A DNA stretch of 64,000 nucleotides from NCBI RefSeq assembly GCF_000262465.1, contig NZ_CM001489.1, positions 2,662,597-2,726,596 on the forward strand, in the 5' to 3' direction. A program made the position numbers and the translations under genes. Under the pieces are notes generated by a model that ran no database searches, was not told the origin of the DNA, and worked only from the letters and a program-made list of their open reading frames with translations. Shown here in pieces: positions 7,936 to 16,729 of this stretch (positions within the stretch are counted from its first letter, which is position 1; each line of letters starts with the position of its first letter). Source of the DNA: Frankia sp. QA3. Its GTDB lineage: Bacteria; Actinomycetota; Actinomycetes; Frankiales; Frankiaceae.

Positions 7936-9645
7936 GTGTTCACCGCGCGCACCTACCCCGACATCGTCGCCGAGGTCCTCGTCGCGGTGACGCAGGGAGT
8001 CGTCGGCGACGTGCTCACCGTGCCCGGCGTCGTCCCGGACGGGCACCTGTTCTTCCTGCCCCGCCGGCCGGTGCGGCGGCTTTCGCTCGTGTCCGGTGTG
8101 GTCGAGGCGCCGGACGGCTCGACGACGCCGTGGCGGTTCACCGACGCCGACTGGGAACTGGTCAGCTCCACCGGGAGGCCCGAGGAGCTCGACGCCCTGC
8201 GGTTTCGCCCCCGCCGCCCGCGCCCGGCCGGTGGGTCGGTGCTGCGGGTGAGTTACTGGCCGCGCGACGTCCCGGCGGTGCCGCTCACCGACCTCGGCGT
8301 GGGCTCCGTGACCCGCACGCTGCTGGAGACGCTGGCCCGGGAGATCGCCGACGCCGAGGCCCAGCTACAGATCGTCTACGACTCGGCGTTCGTGGACACC
8401 GCCGAGGGCCGGGCTCTGGACCGGGTCGTGGCCCTGCTCGGCATCGAGCGCCGGCAGGCCGACGTCCCGGTCGGCAAGGTCCGCCTCCTGCGGCGTCCCG
8501 GCACGGCCGGGCTCGTCACGGTCCCGGTCGGCACCGTCGTGATGTCCGCGCAGGGGGCGCGCTACCTCACCACTCGGGAGGCGACGCTGCGGGCCGGTGA
8601 GTCGTCCGTGGAGGTCGGCGTCGCCGGCGAGGCCCGGACGACGCCGCTCGTGGGGGTGGGCGAGCTGGAGCGGCCGGCGCTGTCGCTGGCCGGCGTCGAT
8701 CGCGTCACCAACGAGGCGCCCACCTTCCAGCCGACCGGCCCGGAGGAGGACGACGCCCTGCGTGCCCGCGCCCGGCGCGCCTTCCACGGCGTCGGCCTCG
8801 GCACGCTGGACGCGCTCACGCACGGCCTCGGCGGCCTGGACGGCGTGACCGGCGTCCAGGTCACGGAGTTCCCCGACGGCAAGCCCGGCACCATCGCCGT
8901 GGACGTCGCTCTCACCGATCCGGACGACCCGGACGCCGTGGCGGCGGTGGCGGCCACGATCGAGCGGCTGCGCCCCGCCGGCATCCGGATAGTCTGGCAG
9001 TCCGCGGCCCAGGTCGAGGTCGTCGTCGACGTCACCCGGCTCGTCCTGACCGGCGGCAATCGGCCGGTGGCCGAGCTGGAGGACGTCCGCGCCGGGCTGA
9101 CCCGGCGGCTCACGACCGCGATCTCCGAACTGCCGCCCGGTGGCCGGCTGGCCGCGCCGCGCGTCGCCGCCCTGGCGCTCGCCGACGACCGTATCGCCGA
9201 CCTCGACCTCACCTTCACCCTCGACGGCGAGGCAGGCCGGGCCGAGGTCGCGCTGCCGGCCGGGAAGTCCGCGCACCCGGTCACGCCGATCGCGTTGCCG
9301 CCGCCGCGGTACACCGACGTCGGGGCGCCCGGTCCGCAGGTCCGGCTGCAGGTGCGGGTGATCGGGCCGGTGCAGCTGATCGGCACCACGACGCTCGCCG
9401 CCGCGACGGACGCGATCCGGACCCGGACCCTGGCCTGGCTCGCGGCGGCGACCCTGCTGGACTTCACCGCGTTCGCCGCGGCGGTCCGGGACGACACCGC
9501 CTACGCGCTGGTGCTCGAGGAGGTCGCCGTCGTGCTGGAGCGCGACGGCCGCTTCGAGCAGCTCGTGCTCGGCTCGCCGTCCCGGCCGGTGGACGCCCGG
9601 GAACGCCCGAAGCTGGCCGGCGTCGAGCTGGGGGCGCGGTCGTGA
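7936..9645 (+). CDS. baseplate protein J-like
   Basis: Predicted main wedge protein of the baseplate (gpJ / gp6 / TssF-like). 569 residues, GTG at 7936. The N-terminal 160 residues are beta-rich. Around residues 145-260 lie the typical J features: a long helix ending VDTAEGRALDRVVALLGIERRQ, then strands with a GTAGLVTVPVGTVV turn. From residue 255 come NEAPTFQPTGPEEDDALRAR and the GLGTLDALTHGLGGLDGVTGVQV segment seen in J proteins (the 'RA...G..T..ALE..L..V.GV..V' pattern). The C-terminal third has more beta structure. It overlaps the next gene by four bases, and its order with gp25 matches other contractile systems. Confidence 0.85.
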   Translation: MFTARTYPDIVAEVLVAVTQGVVGDVLTVPGVVPDGHLFFLPRRPVRRLSLVSGVVEAPDGSTTPWRFTDADWELVSSTGRPEELDALRFRPRRPRPAGGSVLRVSYWPRDVPAVPLTDLGVGSVTRTLLETLAREIADAEAQLQIVYDSAFVDTAEGRALDRVVALLGIERRQADVPVGKVRLLRRPGTAGLVTVPVGTVVMSAQGARYLTTREATLRAGESSVEVGVAGEARTTPLVGVGELERPALSLAGVDRVTNEAPTFQPTGPEEDDALRARARRAFHGVGLGTLDALTHGLGGLDGVTGVQVTEFPDGKPGTIAVDVALTDPDDPDAVAAVAATIERLRPAGIRIVWQSAAQVEVVVDVTRLVLTGGNRPVAELEDVRAGLTRRLTTAISELPPGGRLAAPRVAALALADDRIADLDLTFTLDGEAGRAEVALPAGKSAHPVTPIALPPPRYTDVGAPGPQVRLQVRVIGPVQLIGTTTLAAATDAIRTRTLAWLAAATLLDFTAFAAAVRDDTAYALVLEEVAVVLERDGRFEQLVLGSPSRPVDARERPKLAGVELGARS

Positions 9646-10892
9646 CCCGCACCGACGCGATGGCCTCCCGGCTGCCTGCGATGTACGACACCCGCCCCGG
9701 CACGCTGCTCACCCGGCTGCTGGACCAGATGGCCCTGCCGCTCGAGAAGGTGGACGACGAGCGGCTCGCGGTCCAACGCGCGCACTGGCTGCCGACCGCC
9801 GTCGACCGCGCCGACATCGGCAAGCTCGGTGCGCTGCTCGACCGGCGACTGGAGGACTGGGAAAACACCGCTCTGTTCCGCGTCCGGCTGGTCGCGATCG
9901 CCCGCGCCCGGTTGGCCGGGGCCGTCACCGCCGGGCCGATCCTCGGCTACGTCGAGGACCTGCTGCGGGCCGGCCGCCTGAGCCTGGGCCTGGACGTTGC
10001 GGCGGCGGCGGGTGGGGCGCGCGCCGTCCTGGTGGAGAACCCGCCGCTCACCGGGCGCACCGTCGTCGGTCCGATGACCCCGCTCGACCGTTTCACCGCC
10101 ACCAACGACGGCCTCGATCCCACCGTCCTGGAGGCCAACCTGGTGGCGCTGCCGGGAACCCGCGCGGCTACGCCCGTGCTCGCCGTCCCGGGCACCGGCT
10201 ACCTGCTGGGCTGGGCGGGAGTGATCCCGGCCGGGTCGCGGCTGCACCTGCGCTGGGACGCCGAGGCGAAGGCGCTGACCGCCGACCTCGATGGCGCGGA
10301 CCGCACCGCCATGCTGTTCAGCGTCGCGGACTTCGAGCCGGGGAAGAGCCTGACCGCGGCGCAGCTGCGACGCCCGGCGGAACCGTTGAGGCTGCCGGTC
10401 GGGACGACCACGGTGTGGTACGTGACTGCCGGCCTGTTCGACCGGCCGGAGCTGGACGCGGTGATGTTCGCGGTGGCGCGCGAGGCGCTCCGCCAGGGTC
10501 GGTTCGACCAGGACGGGTGGGACGACGCACTGATGTACCAGCCGCCGCCGCTGTGGGGCGAGTTCTTCTGGACCTCCCCTGCCCCGGCGAGTTTCGACGT
10601 CCACGTCCCCGCGGGTGTGCTCGCCGCGGACCGGCCGCTGTGGCCCGACCGCGAGCAGGCCCGGGAGCGGCTCGGCCTGCTGGCCGCGCAGGGTGTGGAG
10701 GAGCTGCGCGCGGCGGGCGTGCGGGCGCGCACGGACCTGGTCCCGCTGCGCGAGGTCATGCCGTTGCGGGACCGGGTGACGGTCGGCGAGGGCCTTCTCC
10801 TCGTGGACGGCGCGCCAGCGGCCGGCAGCCCGGTTCCGGAGTTCGGGGCGCTGCTGGACGGCACTCCGATGGATCACTCGCGACTGGAGTGA
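9642..10892 (+). CDS. tail protein I-like baseplate wedge protein
   Basis: 416 residues, GTG at 9642 overlapping the J stop. The first 110 residues are helical and match I-type proteins: MASRLPAMYD, then LTRLLDQMALPLEKVDDE, then a helix leading to AGPILGYVEDLLRAGR. Residues 120-416 form a larger, mixed region with aromatic positions (WYVTAGLFDRPE, MYQPPPLWGEFFW) that is longer than P2 gpI (about 170). It probably carries the attachment site for fibres. In P2 phage and eCIS the J and I proteins make the wedge together, and the coupled order supports that role. Confidence 0.7.
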   Translation: MTRTDAMASRLPAMYDTRPGTLLTRLLDQMALPLEKVDDERLAVQRAHWLPTAVDRADIGKLGALLDRRLEDWENTALFRVRLVAIARARLAGAVTAGPILGYVEDLLRAGRLSLGLDVAAAAGGARAVLVENPPLTGRTVVGPMTPLDRFTATNDGLDPTVLEANLVALPGTRAATPVLAVPGTGYLLGWAGVIPAGSRLHLRWDAEAKALTADLDGADRTAMLFSVADFEPGKSLTAAQLRRPAEPLRLPVGTTTVWYVTAGLFDRPELDAVMFAVAREALRQGRFDQDGWDDALMYQPPPLWGEFFWTSPAPASFDVHVPAGVLAADRPLWPDREQARERLGLLAAQGVEELRAAGVRARTDLVPLREVMPLRDRVTVGEGLLLVDGAPAAGSPVPEFGALLDGTPMDHSRLE

Positions 10893-10895
10893 GGG

Positions 10896-11441
10896 ATGCG
10901 ATCAGATGGGAACCCCCGAGTTTTCCGGTCCGGCGCCTGGCTGGTGGTCGAGCTGCACGACCCCACCGGGACGGCGATCGCCCGGCGCCGGGCGCACAAC
11001 GCGGTGCTCGCCGGCGGCGCCCAGCTCGTCGCCGACCTGTTTCGCGGCACCGTCGGCGCCGGTCCGGTGAACCGGATGACCGTCGGGGCCGACCCGGCGC
11101 CCGAGGTGCCGCCCTTCGCGACCACCGAGCTGTCGCCGTCCGCCCCGGACACCGGCGAGCTGACCGGGCCGCGGGACGTCGAGCTGGCCCCCGAGGCGTT
11201 CACCGTGGCCCTGGACGCCGAGCGGAGGCGGATCCTCGTCACCGCCCGCGCCGTGCTCCCGGCCGGCGACCCGGGCACCGCGCTGCGCGGCCCGGTGGCG
11301 GAGGCGGCCCTGCTGCACCATGCCGAGGACGGCACCCGCCGGCTCTACAACCGGGTGGCCTTCGAGCCCGTCGTCAAGCGCCCCGAGCAGGAGCTTTCCC
11401 TGTACTGGGAGGTTGCCTTCCCGTTCGGCGACCCCGACTGA
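10896..11441 (+). CDS. tail fibre-associated / baseplate periphery protein
   Basis: 181 residues, ATG at 10896. The chain is beta-rich and ends with YNRVAFEPVVKRPEQELSLYWEVAFPFG. That ending (a strand with NRV.FEP..K, then ELS.YWEV.FP) is frequent in phage tail proteins next to gpI. The N-terminus (AWLVVELHDPTG, then RRRAHNAVLAGG) also suggests a beta-sandwich followed by a helix. I infer a structural role at the outer baseplate or fibre base; no enzymatic motif is present. Confidence 0.6.
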   Translation: MRSDGNPRVFRSGAWLVVELHDPTGTAIARRRAHNAVLAGGAQLVADLFRGTVGAGPVNRMTVGADPAPEVPPFATTELSPSAPDTGELTGPRDVELAPEAFTVALDAERRRILVTARAVLPAGDPGTALRGPVAEAALLHHAEDGTRRLYNRVAFEPVVKRPEQELSLYWEVAFPFGDPD

Positions 11442-11502
11442 CTGTCCCCGATCCCGACCACCCCGACATCTCCCCGACCTCGACCACCCCGGAAGGATCA
11501 CC

Positions 11503-12459
11503 ATGGCGACCGGTGCCTTCAATATCCAGGTCAGCGGACACGCGCCGGCCCGGCGTGACGTCACGCTGGAGATCATCAGCGAGACCACGGGCGAGAAGCG
11601 GACGGTGACGCCGTTCCTCGACGGGTCCGCGATGGTGCGTGGGCTGCCCACTGGCGCCTACCAGGTCCGGGTGCTGCACCCGAACGTCGTGGGCGAACTC
11701 GTCGACATGCGCCGGGTGCGGTTGTTCGAGGGGCTGCCGACCCGCATCACGCTGCCGCTGCCCGAGGACCTGTTCCGCGACACCCCGGTGCGTAGGACGC
11801 CGGATACAGATCTCACCCCGGTCCGCGACGCCGCCGTCTCGGCCCGCGACCTCGTCGGCCCGGCAGGTGGGAAGAAACCCGGCGACCCGATCCGAAGCGA
11901 GGACTGGAACGCCGTCGTCGGCGCGCTTGGCGACCTCGCCGGCGCGGTCGCGGAGCTGACCCGGCTGGTGGCGCCGCAAGGGCACGATCACCACGAGCTG
12001 GAAGAGAAGATCGACGAGGTCAACGGCAACGTCCGGCGGTTCACCGACCAGTTCGGCGCCCAGCTCGCGCGGATCCAGCGGACCCTGCAGACGCTGGCGA
12101 TCGAGCGCCAGGTGAACGACACGTTCGCCGCGGCGGGGACCGTGCCCGACGCCGTGCGGGCCGCGGTGGCCGAGTCCGTCGGGACGCTGAAGTCCTACTC
12201 CGATTCGGACACCCTGATCTGGGGGGCACGGAAGAAAACCGCGTACGCCACCATCCTCAGGGCGATGGGCGACCTGCGCGACGCGCAGCCCGACCCCACG
12301 CCGCTGGAGGACAACGAGCTGTTCAAGAGCACGCTCGTGGTCGCCACCGAGGAGGCCTCGGTCGCCGCACCACGCACGGTCGGCGGCGAGATCGACCAGT
12401 ACGGCAAGGTCAACGCCAAGACGTCGGGGGCGCTGCTCTACCGCGCCTTCGGCGCGTAG
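11503..12459 (+). CDS. carboxypeptidase-regulatory-like tail protein with coiled coil
   Basis: 318 residues. The start ATG 11503 follows GGAAGGATCACC; the longer open frame upstream lies in the neighbouring gene and is not used. Residues 1-80 look like a beta-sandwich of the carboxypeptidase-regulatory type (FNIQVSGHAPARRDVTLEI, GLPTGAYQVRVLHPN). A linker is followed by a GDPIRSEDWNAVVGALGDL motif (about residue 127) and by a heptad-rich coiled coil (HDHHELEEKIDEVNGNV, about 165-215). A helical C-terminus with an aromatic YSDSDTLIWGARKKTAY stretch ends the protein. The 'DWN' motif recurs in the next gene, suggesting a shared docking element for fibre or trimer assembly. Confidence 0.6.
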   Translation: MATGAFNIQVSGHAPARRDVTLEIISETTGEKRTVTPFLDGSAMVRGLPTGAYQVRVLHPNVVGELVDMRRVRLFEGLPTRITLPLPEDLFRDTPVRRTPDTDLTPVRDAAVSARDLVGPAGGKKPGDPIRSEDWNAVVGALGDLAGAVAELTRLVAPQGHDHHELEEKIDEVNGNVRRFTDQFGAQLARIQRTLQTLAIERQVNDTFAAAGTVPDAVRAAVAESVGTLKSYSDSDTLIWGARKKTAYATILRAMGDLRDAQPDPTPLEDNELFKSTLVVATEEASVAAPRTVGGEIDQYGKVNAKTSGALLYRAFGA

Positions 12460-12468
12460 AGGCCGGCC

Positions 12469-14169
12469 GTGGCCGCCGAGGAGGAGCGCGCGGCTGTGAT
12501 CGCCGCCGTCCTCGACTCGCTTTCGACGTTGGGGGGCCGCGCGCCGGGCAGCCCCCTGCGCGCCGACGACTGGAACGCGCTCGTCGCAGCCCTCGGCATG
12601 GTGGTCCGGCTGTCCGCCGCCGGGGACGCCGGGACGCCGGGTCCGGCGGCCGGAGCCGCGGGGGAACTGCCCCCCGGCTCGGTGAGCATGGAGGAGCTCG
12701 CGCCGGACGTGCGCAACCTGCTGCGGTCCGGCCCGTTCGCGGACCCGGAGCAGACCATCGGCCGGTTCTCGCTCGACCGGCGGCTGTCGGCCGTGACCGA
12801 ACGGCTGGACGCGCTGGAGGCCCGGCTCGAGGCGCTGCTGGCTTCGCTGCACCGCACGGAGAACGACGTGTCCCGCCAGGGGAGCGACCTGCGGCTGGTC
12901 GACCAGCGGGTCGCCGGCACCACCGGGCTCAGGGCCGAGGTCGGCGACCTGCGGACCCTGCTCGGCAACGTCCGCGCCGACGTTGCGGACGTGCTCGTCC
13001 TCCGCCAGCAGCTCAACGGGCTCGACCTCGCCCAGCTGCGAGCGAACGTCACCGAGCTGACGGCGTTCCGGGACGCCTGGCGCGACGGTGAGGGTCAGGT
13101 GACGGCCTTCGCCGGGTTCAGCCGCCGGCTCACCGAGATCTCCGACCGTGCGGTCACCGACGACGAGCTCCGGACGATCCTCGACTCGCGCTTCGACACC
13201 TTCGTCGTGGACCCCGGTCCGATCCGCACCACGGTGACCAACGACTTGCGGGCCGAGGTGCTCGCGGCCAAGGAGGAAATCCGCCGCGGCTCGGCGATCT
13301 CCGTCGCGCGGGCGCTGGCCGACCTGCGCGGCAGCCTCGACGCCGAGGTCATCCGGGTCGTCGGTAGCCAGGTGGCCGGCCTCACCGCCCAGCTGTCGGA
13401 CGTCGCGGCGCGCGCGGCCGACGAGCGGCTGGCCGCCACCCGGGACGAGCTGCGCGCGCAGACGGCCCAGCTCGTCGACGGCCGGATCGCGCGGCTCGGC
13501 CCCCGGGTGGCGCCGCAGGACCTGGCCGACCTCGAGGCGCGGCTCGACACGCGGGTCGACGCGGCGCGCTCGGCAGGCATCTCCAGGGACGAGGTCGGCA
13601 CCCTGCTGACCCAGGCCCGCGTCGATCTCGGCGGCCGGATCGACGACGTCGTCGCCGGGGTGGAGAGCAACCGCCGCGGCCAGGCCGAGCTCGGGGCGAC
13701 GCTGCGGCGCGAGCGCGCCGACGCGGCCGCGGCCGAGAGTCGCCGGCTGGAGGGGCTGATCGACGCGCAGGCCCGCCGCGAAAGGCTCGAGCGCGCAGGC
13801 GCGATCGACGCCGCCGCGCAGCGGGTGACCACCGATCTCGGTAGCCGGATCGACCTGGCCGCGCAGGCGTCGCGGGCCGAGCGGGACTCCGCGGTGGCCT
13901 CGGCCGTGGAGGCACGCACCGCCGCGATCCGCGGCGAGCTGGAGGCTCGGGTCCGGGTCGTCGCGCAAGACGCCGTGGCCGCCGTCGAGTCCGACATCGT
14001 CGACCTGCGTGGGCAGCTGCGCGGCCTGGACGGCCGGCTGAACGACGCGAGCCGGCGCGTCGGCGGGACGCACCTGCGGCCCGGACTCGCGGGCGGCGGC
14101 CTGATCGAACCCGGAGGTGGCTTGATCGAACCAGGAGGCGGCTTGATCAGGCCGGGAGGTGACGGGTGA
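12469..14169 (+). CDS. long coiled-coil fibre-like protein with LIEPGGG tail repeats
   Basis: 566 residues, GTG at 12469. Residues 20-50 carry RADDWNALVAALGMVVRL, the same DWN element found in the preceding protein. From about residue 75 to 535 the sequence is dominated by heptads (RLDALEARLEALLASLHR, LADLEARLDTRVDAARSAG), giving a predicted parallel coiled coil more than 400 residues long. The C-terminus is three copies of a seven-residue LI(E/R)PGG unit. Length and composition suit a tail fibre or a sheath-spanning filament. A rod-shaped tape measure is an alternative, but the next helical gene suits that role better. The stop overlaps the next start. Confidence 0.65.
   Translation: MAAEEERAAVIAAVLDSLSTLGGRAPGSPLRADDWNALVAALGMVVRLSAAGDAGTPGPAAGAAGELPPGSVSMEELAPDVRNLLRSGPFADPEQTIGRFSLDRRLSAVTERLDALEARLEALLASLHRTENDVSRQGSDLRLVDQRVAGTTGLRAEVGDLRTLLGNVRADVADVLVLRQQLNGLDLAQLRANVTELTAFRDAWRDGEGQVTAFAGFSRRLTEISDRAVTDDELRTILDSRFDTFVVDPGPIRTTVTNDLRAEVLAAKEEIRRGSAISVARALADLRGSLDAEVIRVVGSQVAGLTAQLSDVAARAADERLAATRDELRAQTAQLVDGRIARLGPRVAPQDLADLEARLDTRVDAARSAGISRDEVGTLLTQARVDLGGRIDDVVAGVESNRRGQAELGATLRRERADAAAAESRRLEGLIDAQARRERLERAGAIDAAAQRVTTDLGSRIDLAAQASRAERDSAVASAVEARTAAIRGELEARVRVVAQDAVAAVESDIVDLRGQLRGLDGRLNDASRRVGGTHLRPGLAGGGLIEPGGGLIEPGGGLIRPGGDG
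14101..14163 (+). repeat. three 21-bp tandem repeats at the 3' end of the coiled-coil gene
   Basis: Units begin at 14101, 14122 and 14143 and read CTGATCGAACCCGGAGGTGG(C) with a few substitutions, encoding LIEPGGG, LIEPGGG and LIRPGGD. They end two bases before the GTG of the next gene. Confidence 0.85.
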
Positions 14170-15017
14170 GTGTCGCGCGGATCGAGCAACGCCTGGCCAC
14201 GCTGCTGTCGACGCCCGCGTTGACCGTCGGCACCGGCGTGGTCACCGTCGGCGGGCATTCGATCGCGGCGGCGGTCTCGGTGTCCGGGGTGACGCCGCGC
14301 CCGCAGTTCGCCACCCACCTGCCGACCGAGTTGCTTCCCAGGACGCCGCAACGGGTCAGCAGCGTGACCGTGCGCGCCGTCCTCTCGGTCGCCGCCGCGG
14401 CTGGGGGCAGTGGCCGGGCCGACGCTCTGGAGGCGGCCACCGTGCTGTGGTGGCGCTGCGAGGACGCCCCGGTCGCCACCGGATCCGGGTTCCCGGCCGA
14501 CGACCTGACCGAGGGCTATCGCGTGGTCGAGGTACGGCCCGTCGGCTGGACGACGCCCGAGTCGTCCGCCGCGGACGAGCGGCAGTACCACCGGATCGAC
14601 CTCGATGTCGACGCGCTGGTCTGGCCGCGTACCGTCGCACCGCGGGCCGGGGACACGATCGGCCCCGTGCTGATCCGGCTGAGCGGCGCGCTGGCCGGCG
14701 AGGAACCGATCAGGGTGCGTCCCGGCGCGCAGGCGCAGATCGGGGTGGACGTCGATCTGCGATCGCTCGTCCTGCACCCGCGCGCGCCGGGCGACCCGGC
14801 GCCGCTGCCGCGAGAGGCCACCGTGACCGTCGTCCCGGTGGGGGACGCGGCGGCCGGGTCGGTGGCGGCCGCGACGGTACCGCTGACGGGTGACCGCGCC
14901 GTCGTCACCTACACGGCGGGTGCCACCGGCGGCCGGGACGAGTTGCGCTTCACCCTCGCCCCGGACGGCGCGGAGCCGCTGGCCCTGGGCGCCGTGCCGG
15001 TAGAGGTGGTGCCATGA
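14166..15017 (+). CDS. tail-operon protein of unknown function, 283 aa
   Basis: GTG at 14166 overlaps the previous stop by four bases. The N-terminus begins with a short helix (RIEQRLATLL). Strands and loops follow to residue 190 (VTVRAVLSVAAAAGG, GYRVVEVRPVGW, YHRIDLDVDALVWP). A separate C-terminal beta domain covers residues 190-283. The N-terminal helix-plus-sheet plan recalls tail terminator or sheath cap proteins (Afp16/gpU-type), which the operon otherwise lacks, but the resemblance is only at the level of predicted fold. Confidence 0.55.
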   Translation: MSVARIEQRLATLLSTPALTVGTGVVTVGGHSIAAAVSVSGVTPRPQFATHLPTELLPRTPQRVSSVTVRAVLSVAAAAGGSGRADALEAATVLWWRCEDAPVATGSGFPADDLTEGYRVVEVRPVGWTTPESSAADERQYHRIDLDVDALVWPRTVAPRAGDTIGPVLIRLSGALAGEEPIRVRPGAQAQIGVDVDLRSLVLHPRAPGDPAPLPREATVTVVPVGDAAAGSVAAATVPLTGDRAVVTYTAGATGGRDELRFTLAPDGAEPLALGAVPVEVVP

Positions 15018-16729
15018 CGGTGCGGACGTTCCCGCCGGCGGGCCGCTTCCCCGCCCTGTCGACAGGTGCGCCGGTCGACGTGGAGTTCCCGGCCGAGGGC
15101 GGCACGGTCCCGCTGCGCCTCACCTTGACCGCCGCCGCCCCCGTCGCCGACGCCACCGGCACGACCCGGCTCGGTGTCGACCTCGACCTGGTGTCGCTGA
15201 CGATCAAGCCGCTCGATCACGAGGTGGCGGTGCCGGTCCCGCCGACGATCGGCAAGGTGCTCGCGGCCGACCTCGACATCGACCAGGAGGTACGCCGGGT
15301 CCGGATCTTCGACCTCTCCCTGCCCCGTCACGGCGACACGCTGTACGCCTTCGCCGACGGCGACGTGCGGGTCGAAACGCCGCGTCAGGACGGTGATCCG
15401 CAGGCGCGCACGTCGGTCCGGGCGGTGCTGTCGGCCGGGCCTCGCGGTGCCCAGGCCACGCCGCCGACGCGCGGGTTCCCGGGCTTCGGGCCGCCGGATG
15501 CGGCCCGGCTCTACGGGGACCAGCTGCCCTGCGGCAGTACCAGGGGCACCCCGGCTCAGATCACCCTGGACTGCGGGGCGCCGGTCCGTGGCGGCCGGGT
15601 GGAGCTACGGTTCTGCACCGGGGACGACCCGCTGCACCTCGCCCCCGTCACGGTGAGCGCCCGGGCCGAGGTCGTGCGCTCGGCGCCGCCGCGTGGGCTG
15701 CGGCTCACGGTCGGGCCGGCGAGCTCACCGGTCCTCGCCTGGCAGCACGACCCGCCGCTCACGGCCCCGGACGCGGTCGAGCTGGTGCCGGTGCTCGGCG
15801 CCCTGCTGGACAAGGCGGCTTCCGCTCCCGGGCCTGTCACCGTCGACGCCTCGCTCACGTGTGCCGTGGCCGCGAAGGTGCGGCTGGTGTTGTCCACTCG
15901 CGGTGCCGCCCGCACCCGCGGGCGGTACCAGGACGACCCGGCCCGGGTCGCGCTGGCCGGTGCCGGAGGTGTCCTGGCCGCGGGCGTCGTCGGCGACCCG
16001 GTCGCCGCCACCGCGACCGCACGGCTGACGGGCAGCGCCGGCCCGGTCCGGCGCACCGCGGCGTCACCGTCGCCGCTGGCCGACCCAGCCCGCACGGGCA
16101 CCGTCGTCACCGACACCCGGTACGTCGCCCGGCGGCTGGACGCCACGGCGCTGGAGGCGCGGCCGCTGGTCCGGGTCGGGGTTCTGGCCGCGGCGGTCGC
16201 CGGCGAGCTGGTGGTGGAGCTGCGCGCCGACGCGGGCGGCCCGGGTCCGGTGCTCGCCCCGGGCGGGGTCACCGCCGTGAACACGCACGCGGTGCCCGCC
16301 TGGTGGACCGTCGAGATCCCGCCGTTGCGGCCGGGCGCCGTGCCGGCGGCGGGCTGCTGGATCGTGGCCCGCACGAATGCGGGCCGTCTGCTGTGGGCCG
16401 ACGGGGATCCGCCGGGCGAGACGATGACGAGCGAGGACGGCGGGCGCAGCTGGTATCCGGCGCAGGGCCGGTCCCCCGCCCTGGCGCTGTTCGTCGACGA
16501 TCCGGGTGGCGCCGTCCCGCCGCTGCTCGCCCGGATCGGCACCGTCACCTCAGCGTTGCTGCCCGAACCCGGCGCCGCCTTCGACTCCGTCGTCACCTGG
16601 CCGGCCGAACTGCGCCAGGCCCTGCCCACCGCGGCGGCCGCGCACCTGGACTGCGCCCGTGACCTGCGGCTCGAGGTCGTCGACCTGCGTGTCTCCTGGA
16701 CCGCCACGCTGTCGCTGGGGAGGGCCTGA
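15014..16729 (+). CDS. large beta-rich tail-operon protein, 571 aa, unknown
   Basis: ATG at 15014 overlaps the previous stop (ATGA). Nearly the whole chain is predicted beta strand separated by proline/glycine turns. It contains pairs of cysteines (LPCGST and TLDCGAP near residues 175-190, RFCTGDD near 200), and a C-terminal region with WWTVEIPPLRPGAVPAAGCW followed by an SEDGGRSWYPA loop that resembles jelly-roll or lectin-like sandwiches. That would fit an adhesin or fibre tip domain. I do not recognise the family. Its stop and the next start share one base (TGATG). Confidence 0.55.
   Translation: MTVRTFPPAGRFPALSTGAPVDVEFPAEGGTVPLRLTLTAAAPVADATGTTRLGVDLDLVSLTIKPLDHEVAVPVPPTIGKVLAADLDIDQEVRRVRIFDLSLPRHGDTLYAFADGDVRVETPRQDGDPQARTSVRAVLSAGPRGAQATPPTRGFPGFGPPDAARLYGDQLPCGSTRGTPAQITLDCGAPVRGGRVELRFCTGDDPLHLAPVTVSARAEVVRSAPPRGLRLTVGPASSPVLAWQHDPPLTAPDAVELVPVLGALLDKAASAPGPVTVDASLTCAVAAKVRLVLSTRGAARTRGRYQDDPARVALAGAGGVLAAGVVGDPVAATATARLTGSAGPVRRTAASPSPLADPARTGTVVTDTRYVARRLDATALEARPLVRVGVLAAAVAGELVVELRADAGGPGPVLAPGGVTAVNTHAVPAWWTVEIPPLRPGAVPAAGCWIVARTNAGRLLWADGDPPGETMTSEDGGRSWYPAQGRSPALALFVDDPGGAVPPLLARIGTVTSALLPEPGAAFDSVVTWPAELRQALPTAAAAHLDCARDLRLEVVDLRVSWTATLSLGRA

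Noticed and set aside
5625-7952. 775-residue minus-strand frame over hub, spike and PAAR genes
   Set aside because: The plus-strand genes have conserved family motifs; the minus frame is an Arg-rich shadow.
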